Positions 26,744 to 35,757 are shown, counted from the first letter of the stretch. The stretch is DNA of 64,000 bases from an uncultured Microbacterium sp. (GCF_947488465.1 NZ_CANKZA010000004.1:248001-312000); one strand, 5' to 3'. Program-made: numbers and translations. The notes: a model not told the origin generated them from the letters alone.

Positions 26744-27457
26744 CTAGTCAAGCAGCACCGTGTCCGCGATCTTTGTCGCTACCTCGTCGAGCGACGCGTA
26801 GTCTGAGGTCGTCAGCCCCGAATGCGATGCCAGCAACGGGCTCACGTCGAGAAGCTCCTGGAACGTCGTTCCATGAGCGATTGGGATAACGCGGCCAGTC
26901 GCAAGCAGCACCGACAGCTCTTTGTCCGCGATGCCCTCCGCGTTGAGGCTCTTCAAGAGCGCCGGAGTCACGAGCACGATGCCCGCGCGGGAACTCTTCA
27001 ATCCCTTGTCGATCTGCCGCATCAGAGGCGTCCCGAGAGGAACATCCTTCTCGCTGAACCAGACTTTGACGTCAAGACCTGTGAGAAGGTCATAGAACTC
27101 AAGCGCCGCGCCAGCTCGGTCGTCCCATGCGTGGCAGAGGAAGAGATCCCGACGGTCGGCGTCAGCCAGCCGCACCACGTGCTCGTGAACGGGATTGAGG
27201 GTGCGGTACTCGGCTGTGGAGTATGACACGGCTGTCCGGCGGGATCGACTCGCACTCGTTGATCCGCTCCCGCCGCTGGACCGACGACTGGCGTAGCTCG
27301 AGTAGTGTGTCGGCGGCGTGTACGTCGGTCGGGGCGGCGTGTAGTCGCCATACGACGAGTAGCGGCTACGGCTCGACGAGCGGTAACGGCAGACCGGACA
27401 ATTCGCGGCACCGCTCGCGGTGCGGTGGCCCTCGCGGGGTGCTGTGCATTGCGACAT
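26744..27457 (-). CDS. TIR domain protein with N-terminal zinc-ribbon-like motif
   Basis: This 237-residue protein (start at MSQC; an ATG 10 codons upstream is possible). Two Cys pairs near the start (C3 and 'CPVC') suggest a small zinc knuckle, followed by a Ser/Tyr/Pro-rich linker (25-75). The TIR domain runs from 'DLFLCHAWDD' (about 104) through the BB-loop 'WFSEKDVPLGTPL', 'RAGIVLVTPALL' and 'DKELSVLL', where the Glu sits at the place of the NADase catalytic Glu, to 'VIPIAHG'. Bacterial TIR proteins often destroy NAD+ on phage infection. No sensor gene is directly coupled to it. Confidence 0.88.
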   Translation of the reverse strand: MSQCTAPREGHRTASGAANCPVCRYRSSSRSRYSSYGDYTPPRPTYTPPTHYSSYASRRSSGGSGSTSASRSRRTAVSYSTAEYRTLNPVHEHVVRLADADRRDLFLCHAWDDRAGAALEFYDLLTGLDVKVWFSEKDVPLGTPLMRQIDKGLKSSRAGIVLVTPALLKSLNAEGIADKELSVLLATGRVIPIAHGTTFQELLDVSPLLASHSGLTTSDYASLDEVATKIADTVLLD

Positions 27458-27685
27458 GGCCAGAATTGTACGAAGGGGCTCCGACATGCCCGCATCGTCG
27501 CGGGTGGTGGGGCGACACCTGCCGAGATAGCGGTGTGCAGCTGGACAGGGACTCCGACCGAACCTGCCCCCGTGACACGGCCTGATGCAGCCCACGTCCG
27601 ATCTTCGGCCGAGGGCCCGCATTGGTACCGCGCGTCAACACGCGCTCCGCGGCTGATGTCGTACCCAGCGGCTAACGTCGTCGCC

Positions 27686-28288
27686 ATGGACTCCGGACTC
27701 GCGATCGCGTTGGTTGGTGTTGGTGGGGCATTGTTCGGTGCTCTCATCGGTTCGGTTACGACCGCCGCTCTCACAGCGAGCAATACCCGGAAGGTCGAGG
27801 ATCGGGCGGTCGTTCGGAGCTCGGCGCAGGAGCTGCTCGCGGCACTCGAGGCGGTTCGGGCGGTAACGCAACGTTCGCTGCCGGTGAACTCGATTGATGG
27901 CGAGGATGTGTCGGCCGCCGTCATCACCTGGGGTGATGCTGTGACCAGGCGCGAAAGTCAGTTCCCTTTGGACGCTCTCCATGTGGGGCATAGCATCGTT
28001 GACGCGCTCGCGGAGCATGTTGGGATTGCCGCTCGGGCGTACCGTGACCCAAGGTGGGGTTCCTTGCCGCTTGGCGAACTCACTGAGGACGGACGAGAGA
28101 CTGCGATCGCCTACATCGACCTCGTCGGCAGGTGGATCGGTCGCAGCGAACAGAAGGGCACGTGGCTTGCTGGCCCGAAGCGCTATCACGAATGGGTTCG
28201 CGAGTATGACCGTCGACGTTCCGAGCCGATGCCCAGTCGTCTTGACTGGATTCTTCGCCGGCTTCCCAGCGAACGCCCCGCAAGCTAG
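27686..28288 (+). CDS. single-helix membrane protein, function unknown
   Basis: This 200-residue protein has an N-terminal membrane segment (residues 5-28, 'IALVGVGGALFGALIGSVTTAAL') and a cytoplasmic helical domain rich in Arg and Trp near the end. An ATG ten codons upstream (27656) is a possible alternative start. The layout is common among uncharacterised proteins of actinobacterial islands. It stands divergent to the TIR gene with about 230 bases between; whether they act together is unknown. Confidence 0.6.
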   Translation: MDSGLAIALVGVGGALFGALIGSVTTAALTASNTRKVEDRAVVRSSAQELLAALEAVRAVTQRSLPVNSIDGEDVSAAVITWGDAVTRRESQFPLDALHVGHSIVDALAEHVGIAARAYRDPRWGSLPLGELTEDGRETAIAYIDLVGRWIGRSEQKGTWLAGPKRYHEWVREYDRRRSEPMPSRLDWILRRLPSERPAS

Positions 28289-28365
28289 TCGCCTCCGCAG
28301 GCTCGCGCGCCGCGCGTCCACTTCTGCCCGCGCAGCGGCCTCGACGATCGCGATGCCGTACGGGC

Positions 28366-28578
28366 TCATTGGCCCGCAAGAGCAAGAGCGCGAACTGTCC
28401 ATGTCGACCTGGCCGACTTCGGATTGGACGTCAGATGGAACGCGTCACAGTGCGCGCACGGGTGGACGCCCACGACTATCCGATCTCGGTTCTGGTCAAG
28501 CATCTTCGCGCGCGCCGCGAGCAGTGCGCGGCCGGCTGAGTAGAGGGACGGAAGAGGGGTTTTTGGGCAGGTAGACAC
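28366..28578 (-). CDS. small zinc-ribbon-type protein
   Basis: This is a 70-residue basic protein. 'HPCAHCDAFHLTS' is the CxxC-x-x-HLTS motif of a family of very small mobile-element proteins ('yrCphCggwHLTS'), preceded by a basic helix ('SAGRALLAARAKML'). GTG at 28578 with GGAG 5 bases upstream is the chosen start; the frame is open for 22 more codons. Only one CxxC is present, so zinc binding would need the His or a dimer. Confidence 0.5.
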   Translation of the reverse strand: MSTCPKTPLPSLYSAGRALLAARAKMLDQNRDRIVVGVHPCAHCDAFHLTSNPKSARSTWTVRALALAGQ

Positions 28579-29030
28579 CGCGGCTCCATGTCGTGAAACA
28601 GGAACGACCGCGGGTAACAGCGGTACTTTGTCGTGGCCTTTCAAGCCACGGCATCACGTGCCCCAAGTCGTCAATCTCGCCACCCTGGCCGGTTTCTCGC
28701 GGGCCGTGTGCGAGCGATCTAGTGGCACCGATCGTAGCGGTCGCGCCGCCTGGCGTCGACCGCCGGATAATTTGCGTGGCCAGCAGATCAGATCAGCGCC
28801 ATTGAGCGAGCCGTGAGCGCACGTGAGCTACATGGACTGCACTGAGCGGATCCCACGAGCTGCCATGAGCATGTTCCGGGATCTTTCGCGAAGTACCCGA
28901 CGAACGGCCTTGCCGCGATCCTCGCGGCCGAGCTCAGCACTCAATCGCGCAGCTGTCGTGGCGCCATCGACCGCACTCCGCGTAGCCGACCCGACGGGCG
29001 ATCGACGCACCCGGAAAGCAGCCGATGCCC
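28579..29030. other. stretch without a convincing gene
   Basis: Short frames only, with no ribosome binding sites. It lies between the small zinc-ribbon gene and the broken GIY-YIG gene. Confidence 0.35.
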
Positions 29031-29449
29031 GCAACGCAACGCGATTCCAGATCTCGTGCGTCCGAAGCAAACCCACCGCGGCGGTCTCGAGCGCCCGGGC
29101 AGTATCAGGGTCTCGCATTCAGCCCATCGGACTTCGACGTCGAGCCAACGGATTGCATCCCGCGCCCACACGGACGCCCGAGCAGGCTTGCCAGCGCGGA
29201 CGCCGTCGAGTTGCTCCGCGACGAACGCGGCGTCCGCAAGGGCACGGTCAAGGGCAGCCTCGCCGAACCCGCTGACGGCACCCTTGCCGCGACGATAGAT
29301 CGAGAGCCGACCTCTCCGGCTCGCCTGCGCATCTGATAGTCGCCGGGGACGAGCGGCGCGCGTGGGGCGGCCACCACGAATGGCTCCCACTCCGACCACG
29401 CCGCGAGTGCGCCAACCGCGGCGTAGGCAGCTGCCCGGTCAGTCGTCAC
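29031..29449 (-). pseudogene. broken GIY-YIG family protein
   Basis: Three leftward frames, read in order, give one protein: frame 1 (from 29449) 'WSEWEPFVVAAPRAPLVPGDYQMR'; frame 2 (from about 29305) 'GRLSIYRRGKGAVSGFGEAALDRA' to 'WLDVEVRWAECE'; frame 3 (from about 29115) 'DPDTARALETAAVGLLRTHEIWNRVAL'. These match the start, middle and end of a small GIY-YIG family. The 'vYvGmAGeR' catalytic core is missing between frames 1 and 2, and a second frameshift lies near 29110. It cannot make a working nuclease. Confidence 0.65.
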
Positions 29450-29575
29450 GCCAACGTCATGACGCGCGAAGCAGACAGGCGGAGGGATCCTCGCTCCGTA
29501 CCGCCCTCAAGCCCGAGCATCTGACGTCGTTCGTGCCCGCAACGGCTCCTCCTGCGGGCAGTGCCCGGATGGGGA

Positions 29576-30280
29576 TCACCAGCGGAACAGAACTCCTTGT
29601 CCCTGCGAGCGTGGCTCGGCCGGCGCGGCCACTGTCCACCCATGCTTCACGAGTACATCCGCGGCTTCGTCCTGGAGGTCGCGGACAGTGGCGCGAAACT
29701 GCATCCTGCGCCACTTCTCGCGCCCGTCGCGAATTGCCGTCTCCCATTGAGGTTGACGGTCGATCCCGAACTCTCGAACGAGGAACTCGAGTACATCCTC
29801 GAGGCAGGGACGGAACCTCTCCCCACCGACTGGGAAGTGCAGCGACGACATGTCGTGGGGCTTGGTGACGATGTCGGGACGGACGGCGTGGGCCCGACCG
29901 AGGAGGTGAGAGAGTGATCCGCGATCGGCGTGGACGTGCCAGTGTGCCATCGGCACTGCGGTCGTCATGCCGGCGTCGAACTCCTGGCGGACGAGCGGAG
30001 TGCGATCGAGGGTGGAGTGGACGGCAATCTTCGATTTCCACGCCTTCAGGTACTTGCCGGAGCTGTCCAGGCCGAGGTAGATCTGTACCCCGAGGGTCGC
30101 CAGGACGGCGCCATCGACGCTCAGTGGAATGTGCTGCTTTGACGGGTCGTCACCCGACGGGCGCACGACGTATCGACCTGCATGAGAGATCGACACGATC
30201 TGGAACGAACCGGGCAGGACTCCTTCTAGGGTGTCCTGAACCTCCTGAGCGAAGTTGCCTGCGCTGGCATTCAGATCCAC
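29576..30280 (-). CDS. unrecognised protein, second gene of a two-gene unit
   Basis: This is a 234-residue soluble protein. The N-terminal half has strand-rich segments ('GSFQIVSISHAGRYVVRPS'). The middle holds 'MAHWHVHADRGSLSHLLGRA'. The C-terminal half is helical and basic ('EFLVREFGID', 'GREKWRRMQFRATVRDL'). I cannot assign a family. The His cluster (H-W-H-V-H) could bind metal but this is speculation. It starts with GTG 9 bases after the stop of the 61-residue gene at 30290, so they are almost certainly cotranscribed. A toxin-antitoxin or defence pair is possible. Confidence 0.6.
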   Translation of the reverse strand: MDLNASAGNFAQEVQDTLEGVLPGSFQIVSISHAGRYVVRPSGDDPSKQHIPLSVDGAVLATLGVQIYLGLDSSGKYLKAWKSKIAVHSTLDRTPLVRQEFDAGMTTAVPMAHWHVHADRGSLSHLLGRAHAVRPDIVTKPHDMSSLHFPVGGERFRPCLEDVLEFLVREFGIDRQPQWETAIRDGREKWRRMQFRATVRDLQDEAADVLVKHGWTVAAPAEPRSQGQGVLFRW

Positions 30281-30289
30281 GAACGGGAG

Positions 30290-30475
30290 TTAGCCCTCGT
30301 CACCGAGGAGGAACGCGATTTCCTCGAGCTCTTCTTTCGCTTCCCACTCATCGCTAGACAGGCTGCGGGTTTCTCGCGCGCGCTCGAACTCGCTCGCGCT
30401 CAACTCGATACGACGCAGAACTGCGGCGCGACGGGCGATGAGCTCGTCGCGTGAGACGTCGATCACGGGTGCCAT
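30290..30475 (-). CDS. small helical protein, first gene of a two-gene unit
   Basis: This 61-residue protein starts with ATG and has AGGAGG 5 bases upstream. It is strongly charged and mostly helical ('ELIARRAAVLRRIELSASEFERARETR', then an acidic end 'AKEELEEIAFLL'). Size and charge fit an antitoxin or a small regulator; family unknown. An AT-rich stretch upstream (30480-30520) is the likely promoter region. Confidence 0.6.
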   Translation of the reverse strand: MAPVIDVSRDELIARRAAVLRRIELSASEFERARETRSLSSDEWEAKEELEEIAFLLGDEG

Positions 30476-30665
30476 GGAGACCTCCTGCTGTCTTGGTCTC
30501 ACAGTAGACCACGACGTTCCGACATCCAGTTCTTGAAGGCCGGCCGTTTCAATGCTCACACTCGGCCCGGCCCAATCGCGCCATGACCGGCGGCGACGCA
30601 GCAGCAACACTCGACTACATCGACAACGCCCACATCACCAGCACCGCAGGGCCAAAGGTGCGCGT

Positions 30666-30785
30666 ATGGGGATCCTCGGAGCACCCATCGAGCAAGCTGC
30701 GAACGGGCGTCCACGTCGCACGTGCTCACCCGTCTGCCGGCAACGCCTCGCCCGCCGCACACGCGCCCTGCAGGCGCGTCGGTAA
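30666..30785 (+). pseudogene. fragment of a zinc-finger-like small protein
   Basis: A 39-codon frame ends with 'RPRRTCSPVCRQRLARR', the second half of a common actinobacterial motif (CxxCgxPi...rrrCS.aCRQraYR). The first Cys pair should stand just upstream but is only in another frame, so this looks like a frameshifted remnant. Confidence 0.35.
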
Positions 30786-30827
30786 TCACGCTCGCGCACC
30801 CGAGCCGGGATGCCCCACAATCGGGCT

Positions 30828-31082
30828 GTGGACGCACAACCCGACGCACAGGACCCGCAAACCCCGGCTGAGATCGAGGCAGCCCCGTCGTCGCGGCCGC
30901 CGTTGTGGCGTCGGTTCGGCGTATGGGTGACCGTCAGCGTCGTCCTTTACGTCATCGCCGGCGCGATCCTGCTCGTGAAGTGTCACCGATGTCCTGATGC
31001 AGAACTGTCACCGATGTCCTGCGAGATGACAGTGGAAATTCCGGGCCTCTTGCGCGCCAGTGGGCTAAAGGAACGCGGCTGA
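30828..31082 (+). pseudogene. short membrane protein truncated by an insertion sequence end
   Basis: A GTG start (30828) opens a product with a charged, Pro-rich head and one membrane helix ('FGVWVTVSVVLYVIAGAILLV'). Directly after the helix the frame enters the insertion sequence terminal repeat at 30981 and reads through it to a stop at 31082, so the true C-terminus is lost. The frame is also open from an ATG at 30810. Confidence 0.45.
30981..31021. mobile_element. IS481-like element end: paired 16-base direct repeats
   Basis: TGTCACCGATGTCCTG occurs at 30981-30996 and again at 31006-31021, 25 bases apart. This doubled TGTCAC-GATGTCCTGA pattern is typical of the ends of IS481-family elements in actinobacteria. 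No transposase gene is present, so this is a solo end left after deletion or excision. Confidence 0.55.
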
Positions 31083-31109
31083 ACGACGGATCGAGCGCTG
31101 TGGTGACTC

Positions 31110-31847
31110 CTACTCGCCCTCCGCTCGAGGTGCGGACAGCCCGACCGCGACCTGCCGGTGACGCAAAGCAGATCGGACGGCTCGCACAAGCTCCGGGGCC
31201 TCGTCCGTATCGCTGTGCACGCAGATCGTCTCGACGGATCCGAAGGCGCGGTTGCCCAGCATCGCTGCGACGCGGGAGGCAGTACCCTGCTCACCGCCGA
31301 GTTGATCGTAGGTCCACCCGAACATGACGACGTCGCTGCCCTCGTACGGGCGGTCCGCAAAGAACTCCCGCCGTACGGCAAGCCCGGCGCTCTCCGCGGC
31401 GTGCTCGGCGTGGGAACCGGGCAGCACGTACATCGCCAGCGTGGGGTCGAAGTCGCGGACGGCCGCGCTGATCCCCTCCGCAAGATCGGGGCTCTTCGAC
31501 GCCATCATGTAGAGCGCGCCGTGCGGCTTGACGTGGCGCATCCGAGCTCCGGCCGCCCGTACGAACCCGTCGAGCGCGGCCAACTGGTACAGGGTGTAGT
31601 CGTACGCGTCTGCAACGCTGATATCGATCTCGCGTCGGCCGAAGCCGAGCCGGTCGGGAAGGCCCACGTGCGCTCCGATCGCTACCCCGTGCTCGATCGC
31701 GCTCCGCACTGCCTCGCGCATGCTCGCCGGGTCGCCCGCGTGAAACCCGCACGCGATGTTGGCGGACGTGATGAGCGGCATCAGCTCGTCATCGTTGCCA
31801 TACCGGTACGCGCCGAAGCTCTCGCCGAGATCGGCGTTGATGTCCAT
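31110..31847 (-). CDS. pxpA: LamB/YcsF family protein, 5-oxoprolinase subunit A-like
   Basis: This 245-residue protein starts 'MDINADLGESFGAYRYGNDDELMPLI' and continues 'ANIACGFHAGDPASM' and 'GAHVGLPDRLGFGRREI', with 'RHVKPHGALYMM' later. These are the signature blocks of PxpA (LamB/YcsF), a TIM-barrel-like subunit of ATP-dependent 5-oxoprolinase. The B and C subunits that PxpA needs (biotin-dependent allophanate hydrolase-like) are not in the window; an amidase, an NCS1 transporter and a GntR regulator stand beside it. It may work with distant PxpBC or on a different cyclic amide. The frame is open upstream of this ATG but overlaps the amidase in another frame. Confidence 0.88.
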   Translation of the reverse strand: MDINADLGESFGAYRYGNDDELMPLITSANIACGFHAGDPASMREAVRSAIEHGVAIGAHVGLPDRLGFGRREIDISVADAYDYTLYQLAALDGFVRAAGARMRHVKPHGALYMMASKSPDLAEGISAAVRDFDPTLAMYVLPGSHAEHAAESAGLAVRREFFADRPYEGSDVVMFGWTYDQLGGEQGTASRVAAMLGNRAFGSVETICVHSDTDEAPELVRAVRSALRHRQVAVGLSAPRAEGE

Positions 31848-31899
31848 CCTCCGCGGGGCGGGCCGTGCGAGCGGCGCCGACCCCTGCATCGGCCGCGCG

Positions 31900-33384
31900 T
31901 CAGCCAAGGACCGGCGCCCGACGCGCGTCGACGAGCGGGGCGAGGGCAGCCGCGAACTGCAGCAGGCGCTGCTCGGTGAACGGCGTGCCCAGCACTTCGA
32001 GCCCGACCGCGAGCCCGCTCTCGGTGAACCCGACCGGAATCGAGATGGCGGGGAAGCCCGCTTGCGAGGCGATGACCGTGTTGGTGGGGAACGTGAGGGC
32101 GGTGTACTCGCCCGAGCGGAGCCCGTCATGCGTCGGCGCCGGCACCTGCACGGTGGGATAGACGATCAGGGCGGCACCCGAGTCGGCGAAGAGCGTGCGC
32201 AGCAGGCGGCGGAAGTGCTCCTGGTTGAGGCGGAGGCGTGTCACCTCGGCATCGCCCTCGACCTGTTCAGGCCCGGCTGCGATCGCGGGGATGAGGTCGT
32301 TCAGCTCATCAAACGCGCCCGCCTCGGTCAGCTCATCGAAGGAGGAGACGGGGCCTTTCCGTGACCCGAGGAAGCGGTTCAGGTCGCTCCGCGACTGCCT
32401 GACGTAGACCGACGTGTCGGAGATCCACCCCGGCAGGCCGTCGATCTCGAGGCCCTCGACGATCGTCGCACCCGCATCCGCCATCGCCGCGATCGCGTCG
32501 CGCACCACCCGGTTGACCGTTTCGGCGTCGCCCGCAGTGCCGAACGCGGTCTCGAGCACCCCGACACACCACTGCGACATGGGCGGCGCGTCGACGACGG
32601 CCGCGGCGTATCCGCCGACCGACGACTCCGTGGCGGCCACCGCCGTGTACTCGTCGGCGGGGTCGTAACCCACCATCACCTCGAGCAGCGTCGCGAGGTC
32701 CTCGACCGTGCGCGCCATCGGACCTGGGGTGTCCTGGAAGTGGACGAGCGGCGAGAATCCGGTGCGACTGATCAGGCCGGTCGTCACCCGCAGGCCGTAG
32801 ATGTTGTTGAACGACGCGGGGATGCGGATCGAACCGCCCGTGTCTTCGCCCACGCCCACGAGGCCGAAGTCGGCCGAGACACCCGCGCCGGTGCCTGCGC
32901 TGGACCCGCCCGAGTCGCGCGCCGGGTCGTACGCGTTGCGCGTGTGGCCCGTCCGCGACGACGACGAGAACCAGCCGGCCGCGAAGTCGCACATGGCCGT
33001 CTTGGCGAGGATAACCGCGCCGGCCGCGCGCAGCAGCGCGACGACCCGCGCGTCGGCCTTGGGGATGTAATCGGCGAAGGCGGCCGATCCGAACGACGTG
33101 GCGATGCCCGCCGTCTCGGCCTGATCCTTCACCAGGATCGGGACGCCGTGGAGCGGGCCGGTGAGCTGCCCCGAGGCGGAGAACGCGGCGTCCCGCGCCT
33201 CCGCCTCGGCGAGCGCCGACGGATTGACCGTGACCACGGCGTTGATCGCGGCCCCGTCGACGTTGTGTGCCGCGATGCGGTCGAGGTACCACTGGGTGAG
33301 CGCGCGCGAGGTCAGCTGCCCCGTGCGTATCCCTTCGTGGAAGCGAGCGATGGTGAGCTCTTCGACGTTGTGGTTCTGGGGCAT
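31900..33384 (-). CDS. amidase signature family hydrolase
   Basis: This 494-residue protein shows the Ser-cisSer-Lys triad: K86 in 'GVPILVKDQ', S161 in 'SGGSSAGTG' and the nucleophile S185 in '[10 protein letters not shown]'. Length and ends fit the AtzF/GatA-like amidases that hydrolyse linear amides or ureido acids (for example allophanate, N-carbamoyl or aryl amides); sequence alone does not set the substrate. AAGGAA stands 7 bases before the ATG. It lies between the NCS1 transporter and pxpA, all leftward, as one catabolic unit. Confidence 0.88.
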   Translation of the reverse strand: MPQNHNVEELTIARFHEGIRTGQLTSRALTQWYLDRIAAHNVDGAAINAVVTVNPSALAEAEARDAAFSASGQLTGPLHGVPILVKDQAETAGIATSFGSAAFADYIPKADARVVALLRAAGAVILAKTAMCDFAAGWFSSSSRTGHTRNAYDPARDSGGSSAGTGAGVSADFGLVGVGEDTGGSIRIPASFNNIYGLRVTTGLISRTGFSPLVHFQDTPGPMARTVEDLATLLEVMVGYDPADEYTAVAATESSVGGYAAAVVDAPPMSQWCVGVLETAFGTAGDAETVNRVVRDAIAAMADAGATIVEGLEIDGLPGWISDTSVYVRQSRSDLNRFLGSRKGPVSSFDELTEAGAFDELNDLIPAIAAGPEQVEGDAEVTRLRLNQEHFRRLLRTLFADSGAALIVYPTVQVPAPTHDGLRSGEYTALTFPTNTVIASQAGFPAISIPVGFTESGLAVGLEVLGTPFTEQRLLQFAAALAPLVDARRAPVLG

Positions 33385-33418
33385 CAGCGGATTCCTTTCG
33401 GGAGGGAGGTCGTCTGGT

Positions 33419-34714
33419 TCAGGCGGCCGTCGTGACAGCCGGGGTGCGAGAGGCTGTGCGGGTCAGCATGCTGAGCGCGAGGTACGCGACCGCCGAGACG
33501 GCGAGCCCGGCCACGACGGTCGACCAGGACGGTGCGGCGAGGTTGACAGCGAGAGCGACTCCCGAGCCGACCGCCCAGGCCGCGAACGGTTGCCAGCGGA
33601 AGGCGGCCACGGCACCCGTTGCGATGCCCAGGCCGACACCGCGACGGACGACGAGCTGGTCGACGATGATGATGGCGCCGATGGGCGGCACGATGACGCC
33701 CAACAGGTTCAGCCAGTCGATGAAGAAGCCCCACACGCCCAGAGCAGCGGCCACGACTCCGACCGCGCCGAGGATGACCGTCAGCGCGCGCATCTTTCCC
33801 CCGACGATGGTCGACCATCCGACGGCACCGTTGTAGAGGCAGTGGGTGCAGACCGATCCCAGGTTGATGACCAGGAAGGCGATCGCGAGGATCGGGAAGA
33901 TGCCGCCCTGCCCGGCGATGATCCCGAACAGGTCGCCAGTGCCGGCGGTCGAGGCGGCGATGATCCCGCCGATGATCATCGCGAACAGGTTGCCGACCGG
34001 GAAGGCGGTCGACGTGGCGATCCACGCCTGACGCGGAGTCTTCGCCCAGCGGGTGAAGTCGGCCGTCATCGTGCCTGAGTCGGCGAAGAGCGCGAAGACA
34101 AGCGTGACCCCGACGCCGAGCGCGAGCGAGGTCGTCCCGTCGCCCTCGTAACCCCAGACATCCGCTCCGCCGGAGGTGGCCTGGACGGCGGCGTAGATGC
34201 CGAGCACCAGGAACAGGGGCACGGAGATCGCCCCGATGATGGCGAGCGCGCGGATGCCGAGCAGGGTGAACAGGGTGAAGAGGATGCCCGCGACCAGGGC
34301 GACGACGGCCGCGTTGAGGCCGAATGCGCTCTCCATGCTCGCGCCGACCAGGCCGGTCTGCACCGCAAACCATCCGATCACCAGCGTCGAGAGCAGAGCG
34401 GAGCAGACGATGTATCCGGTGCGCCCGAACGTTTGCGAGGCCTGGAGCGAGAAGTTGAAGCCCGTCTTGGCGCCGAGGCCGCTGAGCAACCCGACGTACA
34501 CGAAGAGCAGGACGTTGCCGATGATCATCGCAGCCAGTCCGCCGCCGAAGCCGAGGCCGTGGACGAGCGTCGCGCCGGTCATCGCCCCCGTGATGATCAT
34601 GGGGAAGCCGGCCCAGACGGACGACACCGACAGCAGCGACTTGCGCTTGTCTGCGGGTACGGGCGTGGACTCGTACTCGTCTTGGAAGACTTCTTTTTCG
34701 AGTGTCTGAGACAT
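33419..34714 (-). CDS. NCS1 family nucleobase:cation symporter (CodB-like)
   Basis: This 431-residue protein has about 12 hydrophobic segments. The first, with 'SVWAGFPMIITGAMTGATLVHGLGF', is the NCS1 signature region, and 'SGTMTADFTRWAKTPRQAW' is the conserved loop of cytosine permeases. NCS1 proteins import pyrimidines, purines, hydantoins or allantoin with a cation. With an amidase and PxpA beside it, a cyclic amide or ureide is the likely cargo. The start is at MSQTLEKE with GGAGG about 12 bases upstream; an open frame continues further upstream without signals. Confidence 0.88.
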   Translation of the reverse strand: MSQTLEKEVFQDEYESTPVPADKRKSLLSVSSVWAGFPMIITGAMTGATLVHGLGFGGGLAAMIIGNVLLFVYVGLLSGLGAKTGFNFSLQASQTFGRTGYIVCSALLSTLVIGWFAVQTGLVGASMESAFGLNAAVVALVAGILFTLFTLLGIRALAIIGAISVPLFLVLGIYAAVQATSGGADVWGYEGDGTTSLALGVGVTLVFALFADSGTMTADFTRWAKTPRQAWIATSTAFPVGNLFAMIIGGIIAASTAGTGDLFGIIAGQGGIFPILAIAFLVINLGSVCTHCLYNGAVGWSTIVGGKMRALTVILGAVGVVAAALGVWGFFIDWLNLLGVIVPPIGAIIIVDQLVVRRGVGLGIATGAVAAFRWQPFAAWAVGSGVALAVNLAAPSWSTVVAGLAVSAVAYLALSMLTRTASRTPAVTTAA

Positions 34715-34831
34715 GGTGACGTAAACCTCCAGTGGGCAGGCGGAACCTGCGAAGGGGTGGATGCGCTCGCCCGCGGATGCGGGCTCAGCGGTGGTGCACG
34801 AGCCGGGTACGCCGCGCCGGCACGTCATGGG

Positions 34832-35494
34832 TCAGGACGAAGCCGGGGGCTCCTCCAGGGCGGCGACGACCGTCTTCGCCGTGTAATCGAGGTGATGAGC
34901 TGTCGCGACGAGGAGACCGGAGAGGTCGCCTCGGCGGATGAGGTCGAGCAGGAATCGGTGCTGCTGCTGCGCCTCGGCGAAGTCGTCCACGCGCGAGGCA
35001 TAGATCGCCATGTACGGCTCGACCTTGCTCCAGACGTCGCGAATGAGCCGGATCAGGTGGTCGCTCTCGGCCACCTCGTAGAAGCGCAGATGGAAGCGCT
35101 GGTTGAGCACGCGCCACTGCTCGGCCGACAGGTCGGGTTCATCCATGTCGGCGAGGATCCGTTCGAGCTCGTCGAGATCGTGGGGGCCGACACGGGAGAT
35201 GGCCCACTCCGCCGCGAGCTGCTCCAACCGGAGCCGGATCTGGAAGACCTGCTCGACCTCGTCAGGTGAAAGCAGAGTGACGGTGACACTCCGACGGCCG
35301 AACACGACGAGGCCGTTGGCCTCGAGCCGGCGCAAGGCATCGCGCACCGGCATCGTACTGACCTGGAACGAATCGGCGATCGATCGGATCGTCAGCTTCA
35401 TCCCCGGCAAGAGTGCACCGCTCGTGATCGCCTTGTGCAGACGGGTGTACACCTCGTCGTTGACCGTGGCGATCCGGACCGGCTGCGCTTCCAT
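34832..35494 (-). CDS. GntR family (FadR subfamily) transcriptional regulator
   Basis: This 220-residue protein has an N-terminal winged helix ('VYTRLHKAITSGALLPGMKLTIRSIADSFQVSTMPVRDALRRLEANGLV') and a C-terminal all-helical FCD domain ('RLRLEQLAAEWA', 'LNQRFHLRFYEVA', 'QQQHRFLLDLI'), which binds an acid ligand often with a metal held by Asp/His residues. Stands upstream of, and in line with, the NCS1-amidase-pxpA genes, so it probably controls them. A palindrome 22 bases before the start suggests self-control. GTG at 35524 is an alternative start but would run through the palindrome. Confidence 0.88.
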   Translation of the reverse strand: MEAQPVRIATVNDEVYTRLHKAITSGALLPGMKLTIRSIADSFQVSTMPVRDALRRLEANGLVVFGRRSVTVTLLSPDEVEQVFQIRLRLEQLAAEWAISRVGPHDLDELERILADMDEPDLSAEQWRVLNQRFHLRFYEVAESDHLIRLIRDVWSKVEPYMAIYASRVDDFAEAQQQHRFLLDLIRRGDLSGLLVATAHHLDYTAKTVVAALEEPPASS

Positions 35495-35515
35495 ACGTGC
35501 TCCGCTCTTGTGATT

Positions 35516-35525
35516 TGTGATCACA
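35516..35525. promoter_or_regulatory. palindromic operator candidate TGTGATCACA
   Basis: A perfect 10-base palindrome stands just upstream of the GntR gene. GntR/FadR regulators typically bind short palindromes of the kind TnGTnnnACnA; the position fits autoregulation. Confidence 0.5.
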
Positions 35526-35757
35526 GTAAGAGTTACGCACGTCCGCGTCGGGACGATTGCGTCCGTGTTACGGCCGCGTGAACGCGCGAACTTTCCGGGT
35601 CAGCAGACACGACGATGGTGGGCTGTTGGCACAACCTGTCCTGGTGCGGATCGGGGCGTGGTGCTGTTCCTGCGTTTCCTGTAACCAATACGCGGTTTTC
35701 CCGTCGGGGCACCGCCGCCGCGAACCCCCGGGCCCCCTCTATCTCTCGGCTGGGCCG

